Under the pieces are notes generated by a model, which searched no databases, was not told where the DNA came from, and saw only the letters and a program-made list of their open reading frames with translations. A stretch of DNA of 64,000 bases from Planctomycetota bacterium (GTDB lineage: Bacteria; Planctomycetota; UBA1135; JACQFD01): the NCBI GenBank assembly GCA_016200225.1, contig JACQFD010000021.1, positions 415,073 through 479,072 on the forward strand. The letters run 5' to 3'. Both the position numbers and the translations under genes were made by a program. Positions 18,616-32,992 of this stretch are shown one piece after another. How positions within the stretch are numbered: the first letter of the stretch is position 1; each line of letters begins with the position of its first letter.

Positions 18616-18735
18616 AGTTTCAAATTCAGGAAACTCCAACAAATAACAAATCGTCGGACGGCGTCGCCGCCCGACGGTTTGGTTTGTGTAACAAAGTCCC
18701 TCTCCCTGTTTTCGTAACAATTACGGACAACACCC

Positions 18736-19278
18736 TTGAAACTCTCTACATTTGTCGCTTTCGCGGCTGCCGGAGCGGTTGCTACAACCGTTGCCGCTGC
18801 GCAAGTTCTTCAATTGGATCTTCGCGGAATGCTCCAGCGCGTCGACTCCGCCGTTATTGGCGAAGTGCAGTCGAAAACGACCTGGAGCGGCCCGACGGAC
18901 GGAACGCCCGCTACGCATGAATTTACAACAATTGTCGTGGCCGGAGACGATCTCGTCACGGGCAAAACCGCGACCCGATCCATCACTTACTACGGATCCG
19001 ACGCGGAGCCGAACAGTGAAATGCCGTCGGAAATCGAGACTCGCGTCGGCGCGCGAGGAATTTTCTTTTCCGAAGCGGTCAAGTCGTCGTGGGGCGGCCG
19101 CGATAATTTAAATTCATTGACGGCGGCCCATGCCGGCGTGTTTCCGCTCGAAACCGGCCCGAAAGGCGACGTGATCATCGGCAAAGGCGCGGGCAGCGCG
19201 GTCGAAAAGAATATATTTGTAAAAGACCTGCGCGAACAGGTTTCTACAATTCTGGCGGACATCCGGAGGGGCAAGTAA
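18736..19278 (+). CDS. Small secreted protein paired with a matrixin protease (module 1)
   Basis: 180 residues starting with TTG. A signal peptide (FVAFAAAGAVATTVAAA) is followed by a compact alpha/beta domain: LDLRGMLQRVDSAVIGEV, a Thr-rich beta stretch (HEFTTIVVAGDDLV), a GxxGIFF segment and a C-terminal helix (KDLREQVSTILADI). I do not know a family name. The gene stops 1 nt before the matrixin gene. The protein at 53961-54635 has the same layout and stands in the same position before another matrixin gene, so the two are likely distant paralogues. Possible roles are inhibitor, chaperone or partner of the protease. Confidence 0.8.
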   Translation: MKLSTFVAFAAAGAVATTVAAAQVLQLDLRGMLQRVDSAVIGEVQSKTTWSGPTDGTPATHEFTTIVVAGDDLVTGKTATRSITYYGSDAEPNSEMPSEIETRVGARGIFFSEAVKSSWGGRDNLNSLTAAHAGVFPLETGPKGDVIIGKGAGSAVEKNIFVKDLREQVSTILADIRRGK

Positions 19279-19279
19279 T

Positions 19280-20896
19280 ATGAAATTATCGAAACTCACC
19301 CTCCCCGCCGCGCTCGTCGGCGCGGCCGCATTCTTAACAATGCCGAGAACCTCCAACGGATATGTTCTGCTTGGAGTGTCCCTGAACGCCTCGTCGACGG
19401 GATTTCAAGTCGATCAAAGTTCATTTACGGACGCCGCGTCGAATAATAACGTTGCGGCGGATGCTAATTTTCCAGGAGCCACCGGCGCGGCCATGTCGTG
19501 CTGGAAAGCGGCCGCAGAATGGGCCTCGCAAAAGCGCGCCGGAAACGGCAACGGCGATCCGTCGCAAAACGGTGGACTCGGCAATGGCGGTTCGAACTTC
19601 GATTTCATGTATGAAGGCGTGGCCAACAGCGCCGGCGGCGGCACGTCGTGCGTGATTTCAGCCGGCGGATTTTTGGGCGGCGGCGTATTCGCCGTCACCG
19701 GTCCGTCGAACAACGGCTGGTCGATCACATTTGATAATTCATCAAATAACGGCTGGAACTGGGTCGACGGTCCCGGCAACGAAACCGGCGGACAAAGCAC
19801 CGACATTCAGGGCATTGCCGCGCATGAAATCGGTCACGCGCTCGGCCTCGGTCACTCGGCCGACGGCAATGCGACGATGTATGCATTCACGTCCCAGACG
19901 GGTTCATACAATTTGCGCACGATTGAAACCGACGACACGAACGGCGAAGCCGCCATTTATGGAACACTCGGAGTTTCGAAACCGGCGATTACCGCAATAA
20001 GCGGCAATAATTTTATCGGAGGCGTAATAACAATTACGGGCACCAACTTCAGCTCGACCGGCAACGAGGTCTGGTTTACTAAGAATTACGCGGGCGCCAC
20101 TTCGGGCGGTCCGCCGGCGCCCGTGATGCAAACCGGCGTCAGTTCGTCGAACGGCGGCACGACGATCAATGTTACTGTTCCGGCGAATTCCGCAACGGGC
20201 GAAGTCATTGTCCGGCAATCGGGCGCGCTTTCGCAATCGACGAAATCCGCGCCGTTCCCGCTGACGATTCTCGCCGGACCGCCGACGCCGATCATTACAA
20301 GTTTCTCGCCGAATCCGATTCAAATTATCGCATCGCCGATTCCGACGCTAACGATCAACGGCATCAAGTTCACGGGCGCGACAAGTGTACAAATCGGATC
20401 CGCGACGTATTCGGGATCGCACATTACTGTGTTGAACGACACTGCGATTACGGTGAAATTCATGCCTCCGCCGAATGAAGCGGGCTCGGTAAACGTCACG
20501 GTGACCGGACCGTCCGGCACGAGTCCCGTGCTCGCCGAAACTATTAATCTTCCCGCGGGGAACATACTGCAAGCCGATCCAATCAATCCGGCATCGGGCG
20601 CGAACGTGACGTTTTATTATGGAACTCCGGCCGCGGGCGATTATCCGCTCGTTGCCTACAGTTCGTGCATTTCGCCGCTCCCGGTGCCTCCATATTTCAC
20701 ATTGTCGATCGGCGGATGCGGCGATCTTAACTTTCTCGATCTCGGAAATCCGACCGGCGCGAATGGAATCGCCTCGCAGACCGTGACCGTTCCCTCGACG
20801 TTTCACGGCATCGCGATACTACAATTTATCCGCTACAATCCGTCGCTGCCTTATCCGCTGCCTGTGAGCAATCTTTCAATTATTAACGTTCCCTAG
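19280..20896 (+). CDS. Secreted matrixin-type zinc metalloprotease with TIG domains (module 1)
   Basis: 538 residues with a signal peptide (ALVGAAAFLTMPRTSNG). The catalytic domain (about 25-225) carries HEIGHALGLGHS, the HExxHxxGxxH zinc site of metzincins, followed by a Met-turn candidate (NATMYAF). Two IPT/TIG immunoglobulin-like domains follow (about 233-330, ITAISGNNFIGGVITITGT; and 335-425, ITSFSPNPIQIIA), then a C-terminal beta domain of about 100 residues with two Cys. It starts 1 nt after the small secreted protein gene. It likely degrades extracellular protein or remodels the envelope. Confidence 0.88.
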   Translation: MKLSKLTLPAALVGAAAFLTMPRTSNGYVLLGVSLNASSTGFQVDQSSFTDAASNNNVAADANFPGATGAAMSCWKAAAEWASQKRAGNGNGDPSQNGGLGNGGSNFDFMYEGVANSAGGGTSCVISAGGFLGGGVFAVTGPSNNGWSITFDNSSNNGWNWVDGPGNETGGQSTDIQGIAAHEIGHALGLGHSADGNATMYAFTSQTGSYNLRTIETDDTNGEAAIYGTLGVSKPAITAISGNNFIGGVITITGTNFSSTGNEVWFTKNYAGATSGGPPAPVMQTGVSSSNGGTTINVTVPANSATGEVIVRQSGALSQSTKSAPFPLTILAGPPTPIITSFSPNPIQIIASPIPTLTINGIKFTGATSVQIGSATYSGSHITVLNDTAITVKFMPPPNEAGSVNVTVTGPSGTSPVLAETINLPAGNILQADPINPASGANVTFYYGTPAAGDYPLVAYSSCISPLPVPPYFTLSIGGCGDLNFLDLGNPTGANGIASQTVTVPSTFHGIAILQFIRYNPSLPYPLPVSNLSIINVP

Positions 20897-21124
20897 CGGA
20901 CGAATTAATTGATTTATTGATATAATTAACATCTTGAGATAACGGCTCCGGAGCCCCGTTCCTCCCTCGCAAGATTTCCAATAAATCGAAGCGCGCGCGG
21001 CGGTCGAGACAACCACCCGCGATTGACACCTTGGCACCGATTCGTTGCGCGCGGGCGGATCGCACGGCAAGCTGCGATTCCGCTCATTCTTCCAAAGGGC
21101 ATTTGGCCCGTACGTGGGCTCCAG

Positions 21125-21158
21125 GGCGGCGATTCGAAAGGATCGCCGCCTTTTTTTT
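21125..21158 (+). terminator. Rho-independent terminator
   Basis: GGCGGCGAT (21125-21133) pairs with ATCGCCGCC (21142-21150) around an 8-nt loop, followed directly by eight T. This is the strongest terminator in the window. It lies 230 bp after the matrixin gene. The stretch between (20897-21124) has no convincing gene but several hairpins, including the palindrome GGCTCCGGAGCC and ATCGCA..TGCGAT, and may be a 3' UTR or a small RNA. Confidence 0.85.
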
Positions 21159-21244
21159 GAAATGAGCGGACCCCTGACCGACGCCCCGAATGCCGCGCAC
21201 GGCGTTTGCCTGCGAATGCTATGTTGCGACTTCGTCCATCCATC

Positions 21245-23134
21245 ATGATTCGCTTTCGTTCGCCGGGTCTTTTTGTCGCCGCTTTCGCGGCGCTTATTAT
21301 TTATTTCGGCGCGGCAGGATTCGAATTTGTATACGACGACGCGGCGCGCATCGGTTTGAATCCAGCCGCGAAATCTGTCGCGGGTTTTGCGGACTTTCTA
21401 TCGCCCGGATTCTGGGCGAATCTATATTTTCCGCCCGGCGCGGCCGGAAATACAATATATCAGCCGATGACCGACGCGATGTACGCGTTCGGCTGGTGGA
21501 TCGGCGGAGGCGGCGCGGGCGCATTTCATATAATTAATATACTGATCCACGCGGCCAACGTGGCGCTTGTATATATTTTCGCGCGGCGTTTTCTGAATGA
21601 ATGGGGCGCTGCGGCCGCGGCGTTCGCGTTCGCGATTTTTCCGGCGCACGTCGAAAGCGTTGCGGCCGTCCGCGGCATGAGCCAGACTCTCGGATGTTTC
21701 TTTGGATTATTAGCATGTGTTTTTTATTTAAACGCGGCCGACGGATTCGCCGGCGAAAAACCGGCATCGAATCGCCGCCGCGCCGCCGCGCACGCCATCG
21801 GGGCGTTTGCGTGCGCGTCGTTCGCGCTCTTTTCGAATGCCGCGGCGGCCGGCCTGCTGCCCGCGGTTGTCGTCATGGATCTGATATGTACGAAAAACTG
21901 GCTCCCGAAGCGGATCGCCCCCGCCGGAGCGTTTGCCGCCGCGTGCATTGTTTATTATCTCGCGCGCGCCGCGATCCACGGGGTCGACGCCGGATTTTAT
22001 TTACATTCGACGGAATTGAAGCTTCCGGAATGGCGTTACCGAACGTTAAGATTTGAATTATTCCATGATTATCTCGGCGAGCTTGCGTGGCCGTTCAAAA
22101 ATAATGCATTTTCGACGATTTCGCTCGCGATCGGCGAATCCTCGGCGGAGCTGCGCGCGGCCTGGTGGAGTTCGCTCGCCGCCGTCGCGGCGGCCGCGGC
22201 GCTGGTCGCGGCATCCGTAAAATTGCCGCGGCTTCGCCGTCCGGCCGCGTTCGGATTGTTATTATTACTTTCGGTCGCGCCGCGCGTCGTCGATCCCAAG
22301 CACCTCGACGAGCCGTTTTTCGCGGAATGTTATGTATATATTCCGAGTTTCGCATTTTGCTTTTTCATCGGTTGGATTCTCGAGAACATCGCGGCCTATT
22401 CGCTGTCGATTGCATATATTCCGGCCGTGCTCCTTTTCGGCGCGTACGGATGGACTTCGCATGAACGGTTGCCGGTCTGGCGCGACGATGCGTCGTTGCT
22501 CGCGCAGTCGAGGATCGACTCGCCGGACAGCACCGCGGTCAGCACGGCGCTCGGAAAGCTAATTTTCTCCCAATATGGAAATAACAAAAAAAACGAAACG
22601 CTCGAGGCCGCCGTCGCCGAATTCAAGAAAGCGGTCGACGGCGGGGTTCAGAGCCGCGTTTGGGTTCCGGATCGCGACATATTGGATTCCTTCGTCGGAA
22701 TCGCGAGCGTCCGCATGATTCAAGGACGCGCCGAGGACGCGTTGAGCATTTATGATCAAATTATTACAAAATATCCCTCGTACGTCGAATCCTATATGTG
22801 GGCCGGAATCGCCCTGACGCAATTGGGAAACCACGAACTCGCGGAGGCGCGATTTCTGAAGGCTCTCGAGTTGAAGCCGGATTACGCTATTTGCCATGCC
22901 ACGCTCGGCGAAGCCTATATTTCGCGCGGAATGTTAGCAAAAGCCGTTGAATCGCTGCGCCGCGCCGTCGCGATCGATCCGAGTCTGACGTCGGCGCAAC
23001 TCGCGCTCGCGACGGCGTTATTTAACGATGGAAAACCCGCGCAAGCGGCGGCGATCATAAGTAAAACGCTCGCGGAACATCCCGATCTTCCGAATGCGCG
23101 ACAGCTCCGGGAATTTCTCGATAAACTAAAATAA
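21245..23134 (+). CDS. TMTC-like membrane glycosyltransferase with C-terminal TPRs
   Basis: Resembles TMTC/PMT-like GT-C proteins that transfer sugars from lipid carriers to proteins. Near the start, FEFVYDDAARIGLN carries the paired acidic residues expected in the first external loop, followed by YQPMTDAMYAFGWW, HIINILIHAANVALVYIFARR and AIFPAHVESVAAVRGMSQT, the family's conserved loops. About ten membrane segments precede roughly 200 residues of TPR helices (SYVESYMWAGIALTQLGN, AICHATLGEAYISRG). The frame is open from 21206; the ATG at 21245 fits the family start. The acceptor protein is unknown. Confidence 0.82.
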   Translation: MIRFRSPGLFVAAFAALIIYFGAAGFEFVYDDAARIGLNPAAKSVAGFADFLSPGFWANLYFPPGAAGNTIYQPMTDAMYAFGWWIGGGGAGAFHIINILIHAANVALVYIFARRFLNEWGAAAAAFAFAIFPAHVESVAAVRGMSQTLGCFFGLLACVFYLNAADGFAGEKPASNRRRAAAHAIGAFACASFALFSNAAAAGLLPAVVVMDLICTKNWLPKRIAPAGAFAAACIVYYLARAAIHGVDAGFYLHSTELKLPEWRYRTLRFELFHDYLGELAWPFKNNAFSTISLAIGESSAELRAAWWSSLAAVAAAAALVAASVKLPRLRRPAAFGLLLLLSVAPRVVDPKHLDEPFFAECYVYIPSFAFCFFIGWILENIAAYSLSIAYIPAVLLFGAYGWTSHERLPVWRDDASLLAQSRIDSPDSTAVSTALGKLIFSQYGNNKKNETLEAAVAEFKKAVDGGVQSRVWVPDRDILDSFVGIASVRMIQGRAEDALSIYDQIITKYPSYVESYMWAGIALTQLGNHELAEARFLKALELKPDYAICHATLGEAYISRGMLAKAVESLRRAVAIDPSLTSAQLALATALFNDGKPAQAAAIISKTLAEHPDLPNARQLREFLDKLK

Positions 23135-23166
23135 CGCGGCGTGCGCAGCCGCCCGATATTGTTAAA

Positions 23167-24009
23167 TTAAAACTGATGGCGCTCTTCGAGCACCAAATTT
23201 CGCGCGTCGAAGACCGGACCTTCGCGGCACGCTTTCGCGACCGGCCAGCCGCCGTTGCTGCGCGGTTTCACGGGCACGGCGCACGCGTTGCAAACGCCCG
23301 TTCCGCATCCCATTCGCGTTTCGAGCGAAAGAAAGCAGGATATCTGTTGTTTTAAACAATAACGCGCGACGGCCTCAAGCATGCGTTCGGGTCCGCAGGC
23401 AAAAACTTTATGAACAATCGCGCCCGACGCCATTTCGCTTTTTAACAAATCGAGCGAGTTGCCCCGCGCGCCGGCCGAACCGTCGTCGGTCGCGAGCAGG
23501 ACGCGGATTCCGTATTCTTTGTATCGTTCAGATTCATATAATAAATCCGCGCGCGCCGAACCGAAACAAAGTGTCAAATCGCCCGGCGACGCGCCCTCCG
23601 CGATCGCGGTTTCGAAAACGAGCGGAAATGTAGCGATTCCGACGCCACCCGCGATACAAACGATTTTTTCGCCCCGCGCGATTTGTGGAAATCCGTTGCC
23701 GAGCGGACCCACGAGTTCGACGCCGTCGCCCGGACCGAGTTCGGCGAGCGACCGCGTTCCGGGTCCGTGAATTTTCAGTAAAAATGACAATTCATCGGCG
23801 CCGTCGGCGCGTTTTTGTAGATATAAAGAAAACGGCCGGGCCAGAAGCGGTCCCGCGCCGTCTCCGCGCCGAAGCATGAAGAACTGCGACGGGCGAACTT
23901 GATCGATGCCACCGCGAATCGCCACGTCGATGCGGCATCCGTCGGCGCCGACGCGTTCGCTCCGCGCGACGTTTCCGCGCCATCGTTGTCCGGTGCAAGG
24001 TGCTGCCAT
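23167..24009 (-). CDS. pyrK: Dihydroorotate dehydrogenase electron transfer subunit
   Basis: Ferredoxin-reductase-like protein that passes electrons from DHODH (PyrD type 1B) to NAD. The 280 residues show the flavin site ARPFSLY, the NAD-binding IACIAGGVGIATFPLVF-like segment (split: VCIAGGVGIATFP), and the C-terminal [2Fe-2S] motif GCGTGVCNAC with a distant fourth Cys in KACREGPVF. No pyrD lies beside it, unlike in most operons, so a partner elsewhere or another oxidoreductase partner is possible. The name rests on overall family similarity. Confidence 0.85.
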   Translation of the reverse strand: MAAPCTGQRWRGNVARSERVGADGCRIDVAIRGGIDQVRPSQFFMLRRGDGAGPLLARPFSLYLQKRADGADELSFLLKIHGPGTRSLAELGPGDGVELVGPLGNGFPQIARGEKIVCIAGGVGIATFPLVFETAIAEGASPGDLTLCFGSARADLLYESERYKEYGIRVLLATDDGSAGARGNSLDLLKSEMASGAIVHKVFACGPERMLEAVARYCLKQQISCFLSLETRMGCGTGVCNACAVPVKPRSNGGWPVAKACREGPVFDARNLVLEERHQF

Positions 24010-24091
24010 GTGGGATTTTCCATCGTAAACCGCGCAGGCTCTGGCTTCCCGCGGTTTTTGCTCCAGAATTAACGATTACTATTGTCAACCC

Positions 24092-24535
24092 ATGAACCCG
24101 TCCGAAGAACCCATCCTCGCCGCGGGCGTCCTGATCATGCGAAATGACGGCGCCTCCGATCGGATTTTGCTCCTGCGCAATCGCACGCGCGGCGACTGGG
24201 GTTTTCCAAAGGGACACAGCGATCCGGGAGAGGACGATTACGCGACGGCGCGGCGCGAACTGGCCGAAGAGACGGGAATTGTAGAATTCGAACTCGAGCC
24301 CGATTTCCGTTTTGTTAGTACTTATGTTCTCCCCGCCGGCCGCAATCGCGGGCGCCGGAAGCGAGTTACTTATTATCTCGCGCGCGTGAAAACGGATATT
24401 TTACAACTCTCCAGAGAACACGATCAGGCGGTCTGGGCGACCCGCGCCGAAGTCGAACAGCGCCTGCCGTACGGCGAACTCGCGAACATCGCGCGCGAGG
24501 CTTTCTTGTTTGTCGAGGCGAAACGCAATAATTAA
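24092..24535 (+). CDS. Nudix hydrolase
   Basis: 147 residues. The Nudix box is complete: GHSDPGEDDYATARRELAEE followed by TGI. The N-terminus (AAGVLIMRNDG, RILLLRNRTRGDWGFPKG) is like Ap4A-hydrolase or MutT-type enzymes; the final stretch contains an Arg/Lys-rich loop (NRGRRKRVTYYLARV) often seen in Ap4A/diphosphoinositol hydrolases. The exact substrate is not evident. It precedes an HD-domain gene by 24 bp, so both may form an operon for nucleotide housekeeping. Confidence 0.9.
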   Translation: MNPSEEPILAAGVLIMRNDGASDRILLLRNRTRGDWGFPKGHSDPGEDDYATARRELAEETGIVEFELEPDFRFVSTYVLPAGRNRGRRKRVTYYLARVKTDILQLSREHDQAVWATRAEVEQRLPYGELANIAREAFLFVEAKRNN

Positions 24536-24559
24536 TATAAGCGATCCGTCGCTCGTTTC

Positions 24560-25192
24560 GTGAATTATATCCAAGCGGATTCATTATTAACGTCGCTCGC
24601 GCCCCCCGGGAGCGCATTCGTGGAGCATTCGCGCGTCGTCGCGGAAGTCGCGACTAAAATCGCCTCAGCGCTCGCCGAGGGCCGGGACGGAATTGATATA
24701 GAACAAATCCGCGTCAACGCGCTCTTGCACGATCTCGGCCGCGCAAGAACGCATGGTAATTATCACGGATGGGTCGGATACGCGATGCTGCGGCACCGAG
24801 GTTTCGCGGATGCGGGACGCGGTTGCATCACGCACTGGCTGCGGGGATTGACGATCGACGAAGTGTTAACGATGAGCGGCGCGCGCCCAAAATTTATAAA
24901 ACGCGTCTTCGAGGAACTGGACTTGCCGCGGATGCGCGTCGAAGATATTGTAATATCCGTCGCGGATTTCAGCGTCGCCCACACAACCATCGTTTCGCTC
25001 GAGGCGCGCGCGGAGGATCTCGGGTTGCGTTACGGGAATTCCGCATGGCTCGCGCGCAACGCCGAACTCGCGGGCGAACACAGAAGCCGGATCGAGCGCT
25101 GGTCGGGCCGCGCATTTACACAAATCATTCCCGAGGCGTCGCGCGGGGCCGGGCACATCGTAGTGCCGGATTTTATTAAAAACAAATCGTAA
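24560..25192 (+). CDS. HD-domain phosphohydrolase
   Basis: 210 residues starting with GTG. The metal-binding HD pattern is present: H in EHSRVVAEVATKIA, the pair in VNALLHDLGRAR, and later histidines (NYHGWVGYAMLRHRGF, CITHWLRG). Such proteins cleave phosphate bonds in nucleotides or related compounds; the substrate is unknown. The second half (KRVFEELDLPRMRVEDIVIS) is helical. It lies between Nudix and ABC-F genes on the same strand, 25 bp from the latter. Confidence 0.85.
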   Translation: MNYIQADSLLTSLAPPGSAFVEHSRVVAEVATKIASALAEGRDGIDIEQIRVNALLHDLGRARTHGNYHGWVGYAMLRHRGFADAGRGCITHWLRGLTIDEVLTMSGARPKFIKRVFEELDLPRMRVEDIVISVADFSVAHTTIVSLEARAEDLGLRYGNSAWLARNAELAGEHRSRIERWSGRAFTQIIPEASRGAGHIVVPDFIKNKS

Positions 25193-25217
25193 TAATCAGG
25201 ATCGTAATTAAAGTTCA

Positions 25218-27161
25218 ATGAGTCTCGTATCGTTCGAAAGCGCGACGAAATATTTTGGCGCGCGCAAATTATTCGAAAACGTGTCCTTCGCGCTCGAGGA
25301 CGGCGAAAAACTCGGATTGATCGGGCGGAACGGCGCGGGGAAAACGACGATTTTTCGTATGATTCTCGGAGAGGAAACGCCCGACACCGGAAGTATACAT
25401 AAACGCGGCGACCTCCGCATCGGCGTCGTCGATCAATCGCCGTCGTTCGCGCCCGGCGCGACGTTGTTCGAGGAAGCGATGTCGGGATTGCATGAAATCC
25501 AAACGCTCGAAAAAGAATATCATGAAATTGCGGAAAAGCTTGCGACCGAAACGGGAGAGTCGGCGCACGATAAATTGTTACATCGTATGGACGAAGTGCA
25601 GCATCGGATCGAGTTCCTCGGCGGTTTCGATTATCATCATCGCGTCGAAACGGTTCTCGAAGGGCTCGAACTCCCGCGCGACCGCTGGGACACGCCCGCG
25701 GAACGACTCTCGGGCGGCGAGAAGAGCCGCCTTTCGCTCGCCCGCGTTCTCGTCGCGGGATTTGATTTATTACTATTAGACGAACCGACGAATCACCTCG
25801 ATTACCGCGGCGTCGAATGGCTCGAGGAGTTTCTTAAAACTTATAATGGCGCGATGATCGCGGTCTCGCACGACCGGCGTTTTCTCGACGGCACGGTGAG
25901 CGCGATTCTCGATCTCGAACACGGCCGGCTCATCCGTTACGACGGTAATTATACAAAAAGCCGCGAGCAAAAAATATTTAACGATGATGTACTGCGACGC
26001 GCCGTCGCGAATCAGCAGTCTTTTATCGATAAAGAGATGGATTTCATCCGGCGCAACATGGGTTCGCAAAGAACCGCCGAGGCGAAAGGCCGTTTGAAAC
26101 GATTGAAGCGATTGGAGGTTCTCGACGGTCCGAAAGGCGACGCGCGCGGGCCCAAAATCCGTTTCGGCGGCGCGCGCGGCGGCGACGTCGCCTTCGACGC
26201 GCGCGATTTATCATTTGGATTCGGCGACCGAATTTTATTTTCACATCTGGATTGTTTACTTCAGCGCGGCGAACGCCTCGCCGTGATCGGTCCCAACGGC
26301 GCCGGGAAGACGTCATTCTTAAAGTGTCTCGTCGGGCAGCTCAAACCGACGGAGGGATTCTTAAAATTAGGAAGCAACGCGACGCCCGGTTATTATGATC
26401 AAAACCTGACGGGATTGAACGAATCGAAGAGTATCATCGAGGAAATTCACGGTGTGCGCCGCGATCTCACGGAAGAGCAGGTGCGCGACCACCTCGGCAG
26501 ATTTCTATTCAGCGGCGACGACGTCGAAAAGGAGATTCGCATGCTCTCGGGCGGCGAACGCGCGCGCGTGCTTCTCGCAAAATTAGTATTGATGCAACAC
26601 ACATTCTTAATATTAGACGAACCGACGAATCACCTCGACATCAAGGCCCGCGAATCGCTCGAAGATTCGCTCGACGGTTATGAAGGCGCCATCGTCGTCG
26701 TGAGCCATGATCGACAATTCTTGGATAATGTTTGCGATCGCGTCCTCGAAATCGAGGATGGAAAAACGCAACTTTATCCCGGTGGATATTCAGAATATGC
26801 GGAGCGCAAACGCCGTCAGCGCGACGAAGCGTCGCGCGCGGCGCGCGAGCGCGAAGTCAACGAGCGCGAGCGCCAGAAAAGAGAACAACAAAAAGAAAAG
26901 GAGCGTCAGGAAAAACGCGACAAATCCTCGCCGCAGTCGAGGGAATCCAAACCGGAAAGTAAACGAAAGAATTCGTTTAAGTTACAACAATTGGAGGAGC
27001 AGATTTCCGCGCTCGAACTCCAGGCCGCGGAAGCCGCGGAGGCGATGACGCTCGAGGAAAACTACCGCGACGCGGCGAAAATGAAAGAATTACAAAAAAG
27101 ACACGCCGATCTGACGCGCGAAGTCGCCTATTTATATAACGATTGGGAAAAAATGGCCTGA
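25218..27161 (+). CDS. ABC-F family ATPase (Uup-like)
   Basis: Soluble twin-ATPase that acts on ribosomes or nucleic acid rather than as a transporter. 647 residues: ABC1 with GRNGAGKTT, LSGGEKSRLSLARVL and LLLLDEPTNHLD; an inter-domain linker (about 240-310, DFIRRNMGSQRTAEAKGRLK); ABC2 with GPNGAGKTS, LSGGERARVLLAKL and LILDEPTNHLD; and a highly charged coiled-coil C-terminus of about 120 residues, as in Uup. No membrane segments are seen. Related proteins include Uup, EttA and drug-resistance ABC-Fs; the coiled coil favours Uup. Confidence 0.93.
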   Translation: MSLVSFESATKYFGARKLFENVSFALEDGEKLGLIGRNGAGKTTIFRMILGEETPDTGSIHKRGDLRIGVVDQSPSFAPGATLFEEAMSGLHEIQTLEKEYHEIAEKLATETGESAHDKLLHRMDEVQHRIEFLGGFDYHHRVETVLEGLELPRDRWDTPAERLSGGEKSRLSLARVLVAGFDLLLLDEPTNHLDYRGVEWLEEFLKTYNGAMIAVSHDRRFLDGTVSAILDLEHGRLIRYDGNYTKSREQKIFNDDVLRRAVANQQSFIDKEMDFIRRNMGSQRTAEAKGRLKRLKRLEVLDGPKGDARGPKIRFGGARGGDVAFDARDLSFGFGDRILFSHLDCLLQRGERLAVIGPNGAGKTSFLKCLVGQLKPTEGFLKLGSNATPGYYDQNLTGLNESKSIIEEIHGVRRDLTEEQVRDHLGRFLFSGDDVEKEIRMLSGGERARVLLAKLVLMQHTFLILDEPTNHLDIKARESLEDSLDGYEGAIVVVSHDRQFLDNVCDRVLEIEDGKTQLYPGGYSEYAERKRRQRDEASRAAREREVNERERQKREQQKEKERQEKRDKSSPQSRESKPESKRKNSFKLQQLEEQISALELQAAEAAEAMTLEENYRDAAKMKELQKRHADLTREVAYLYNDWEKMA

Positions 27162-27177
27162 GCGCGGCGGGCAGGCG

Positions 27178-28041
27178 TCATTTCGTTAAATATGCAATGA
27201 GCGCATCCGCCATTTTGGCCTCGGAACCCGGCCACGGACGAAAATACAATTCCGGTTCGATCAGTTCGAGTTCGACAAGCAGCGGTCCCGACGATTTTGT
27301 TAATATTAAATCGACGCGGGCGAAAGCCGGGACTTCGGGGGCACAAGATATAATTCGCCGCGCGAGCGCGACGATTTCGCGGTCGCCGGCGGCCGGTTCC
27401 GTGGATCCTTTATGTTCGGATTGAACGCGATAGTCGCCGGGCGCCGGACGCTTCACGACGGCGTGCGAAAACTCCAGGCCCGCGAATATGAGCGATAGTT
27501 CGCCGGACTCGAGCACTTCGGGGAGGAACGGCTGCAGGATCATGTCCTCCGAATGTAAACATTTCGCGAGATGCGCCGATGCGGCGGAATGACGTTCAAT
27601 CGTAAAGCGCATCGCGAGGCGCGCCGTCGCGCCGACGATCGGCTTGATCACCGCTTCGCGCCAGCCGCGCGAATTCAAAATCGCGCGCAGGTCGGGTTTG
27701 CTTCCCTTTTTTAGATAAATCGTTTCGGGAATCGGAATTCCCCTTCCGGCCAACTCTAACAAATAGAGTTTCTTACAATTCCACGAGATTATTTTCTCCG
27801 AATTTACGATTCGCGTTTGCCGCGCGACGGTCGAGACCCAATCGTTAAATTGTTCGAATTTATCGCAATAGTCCCACGTCGCCCGAACAATGACGGCGTC
27901 GAAGTCGTTCCAAACAACTCCCGAATCTGTCCACACCTCGGGCACGGCCTCGACTCCGCGCGATTCGAGCGCCCGCACGAGCGGCGCGTCGTCGGGCGGA
28001 AGCCGCGGAAAATCTTCGCAGGTGGCGAGCGCGAGTCTCAA
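27178..28041 (-). CDS. ATP-grasp enzyme (RimK/glutathione-synthetase-like)
   Basis: 287 residues starting with a TTG. An N-terminal pre-ATP-grasp domain (FDAVIVRATWDYCDKFEQFN) is followed by the ATP-grasp core: VNSEKIISWNCKKLYLLEL, AVIKPIVGATARL, ILQPFLPEVLESGELSLIF, and a metal-binding end ARVDLILTKSSGPLLVELEL with IEPELYF. Proteins with this layout ligate amino acids or make peptides and related amides; the substrate cannot be read from sequence. It is convergent with the ABC-F gene and has no clear operon partner. Confidence 0.85.
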   Translation of the reverse strand: MRLALATCEDFPRLPPDDAPLVRALESRGVEAVPEVWTDSGVVWNDFDAVIVRATWDYCDKFEQFNDWVSTVARQTRIVNSEKIISWNCKKLYLLELAGRGIPIPETIYLKKGSKPDLRAILNSRGWREAVIKPIVGATARLAMRFTIERHSAASAHLAKCLHSEDMILQPFLPEVLESGELSLIFAGLEFSHAVVKRPAPGDYRVQSEHKGSTEPAAGDREIVALARRIISCAPEVPAFARVDLILTKSSGPLLVELELIEPELYFRPWPGSEAKMADALIAYLTK

Positions 28042-28089
28042 TGTATATACTTGATATAAAGAATACTTCCGCGCCCGCGAAAATTAAAG

Positions 28090-32917
<4,828 letters not shown>

Positions 32918-32992
32918 GGATCGATTCCCGAGCGGGCAACGGTAAATTCCGAGCGAATATACTTAAAATTAACAAAACGCGCCGCCGCGCAA

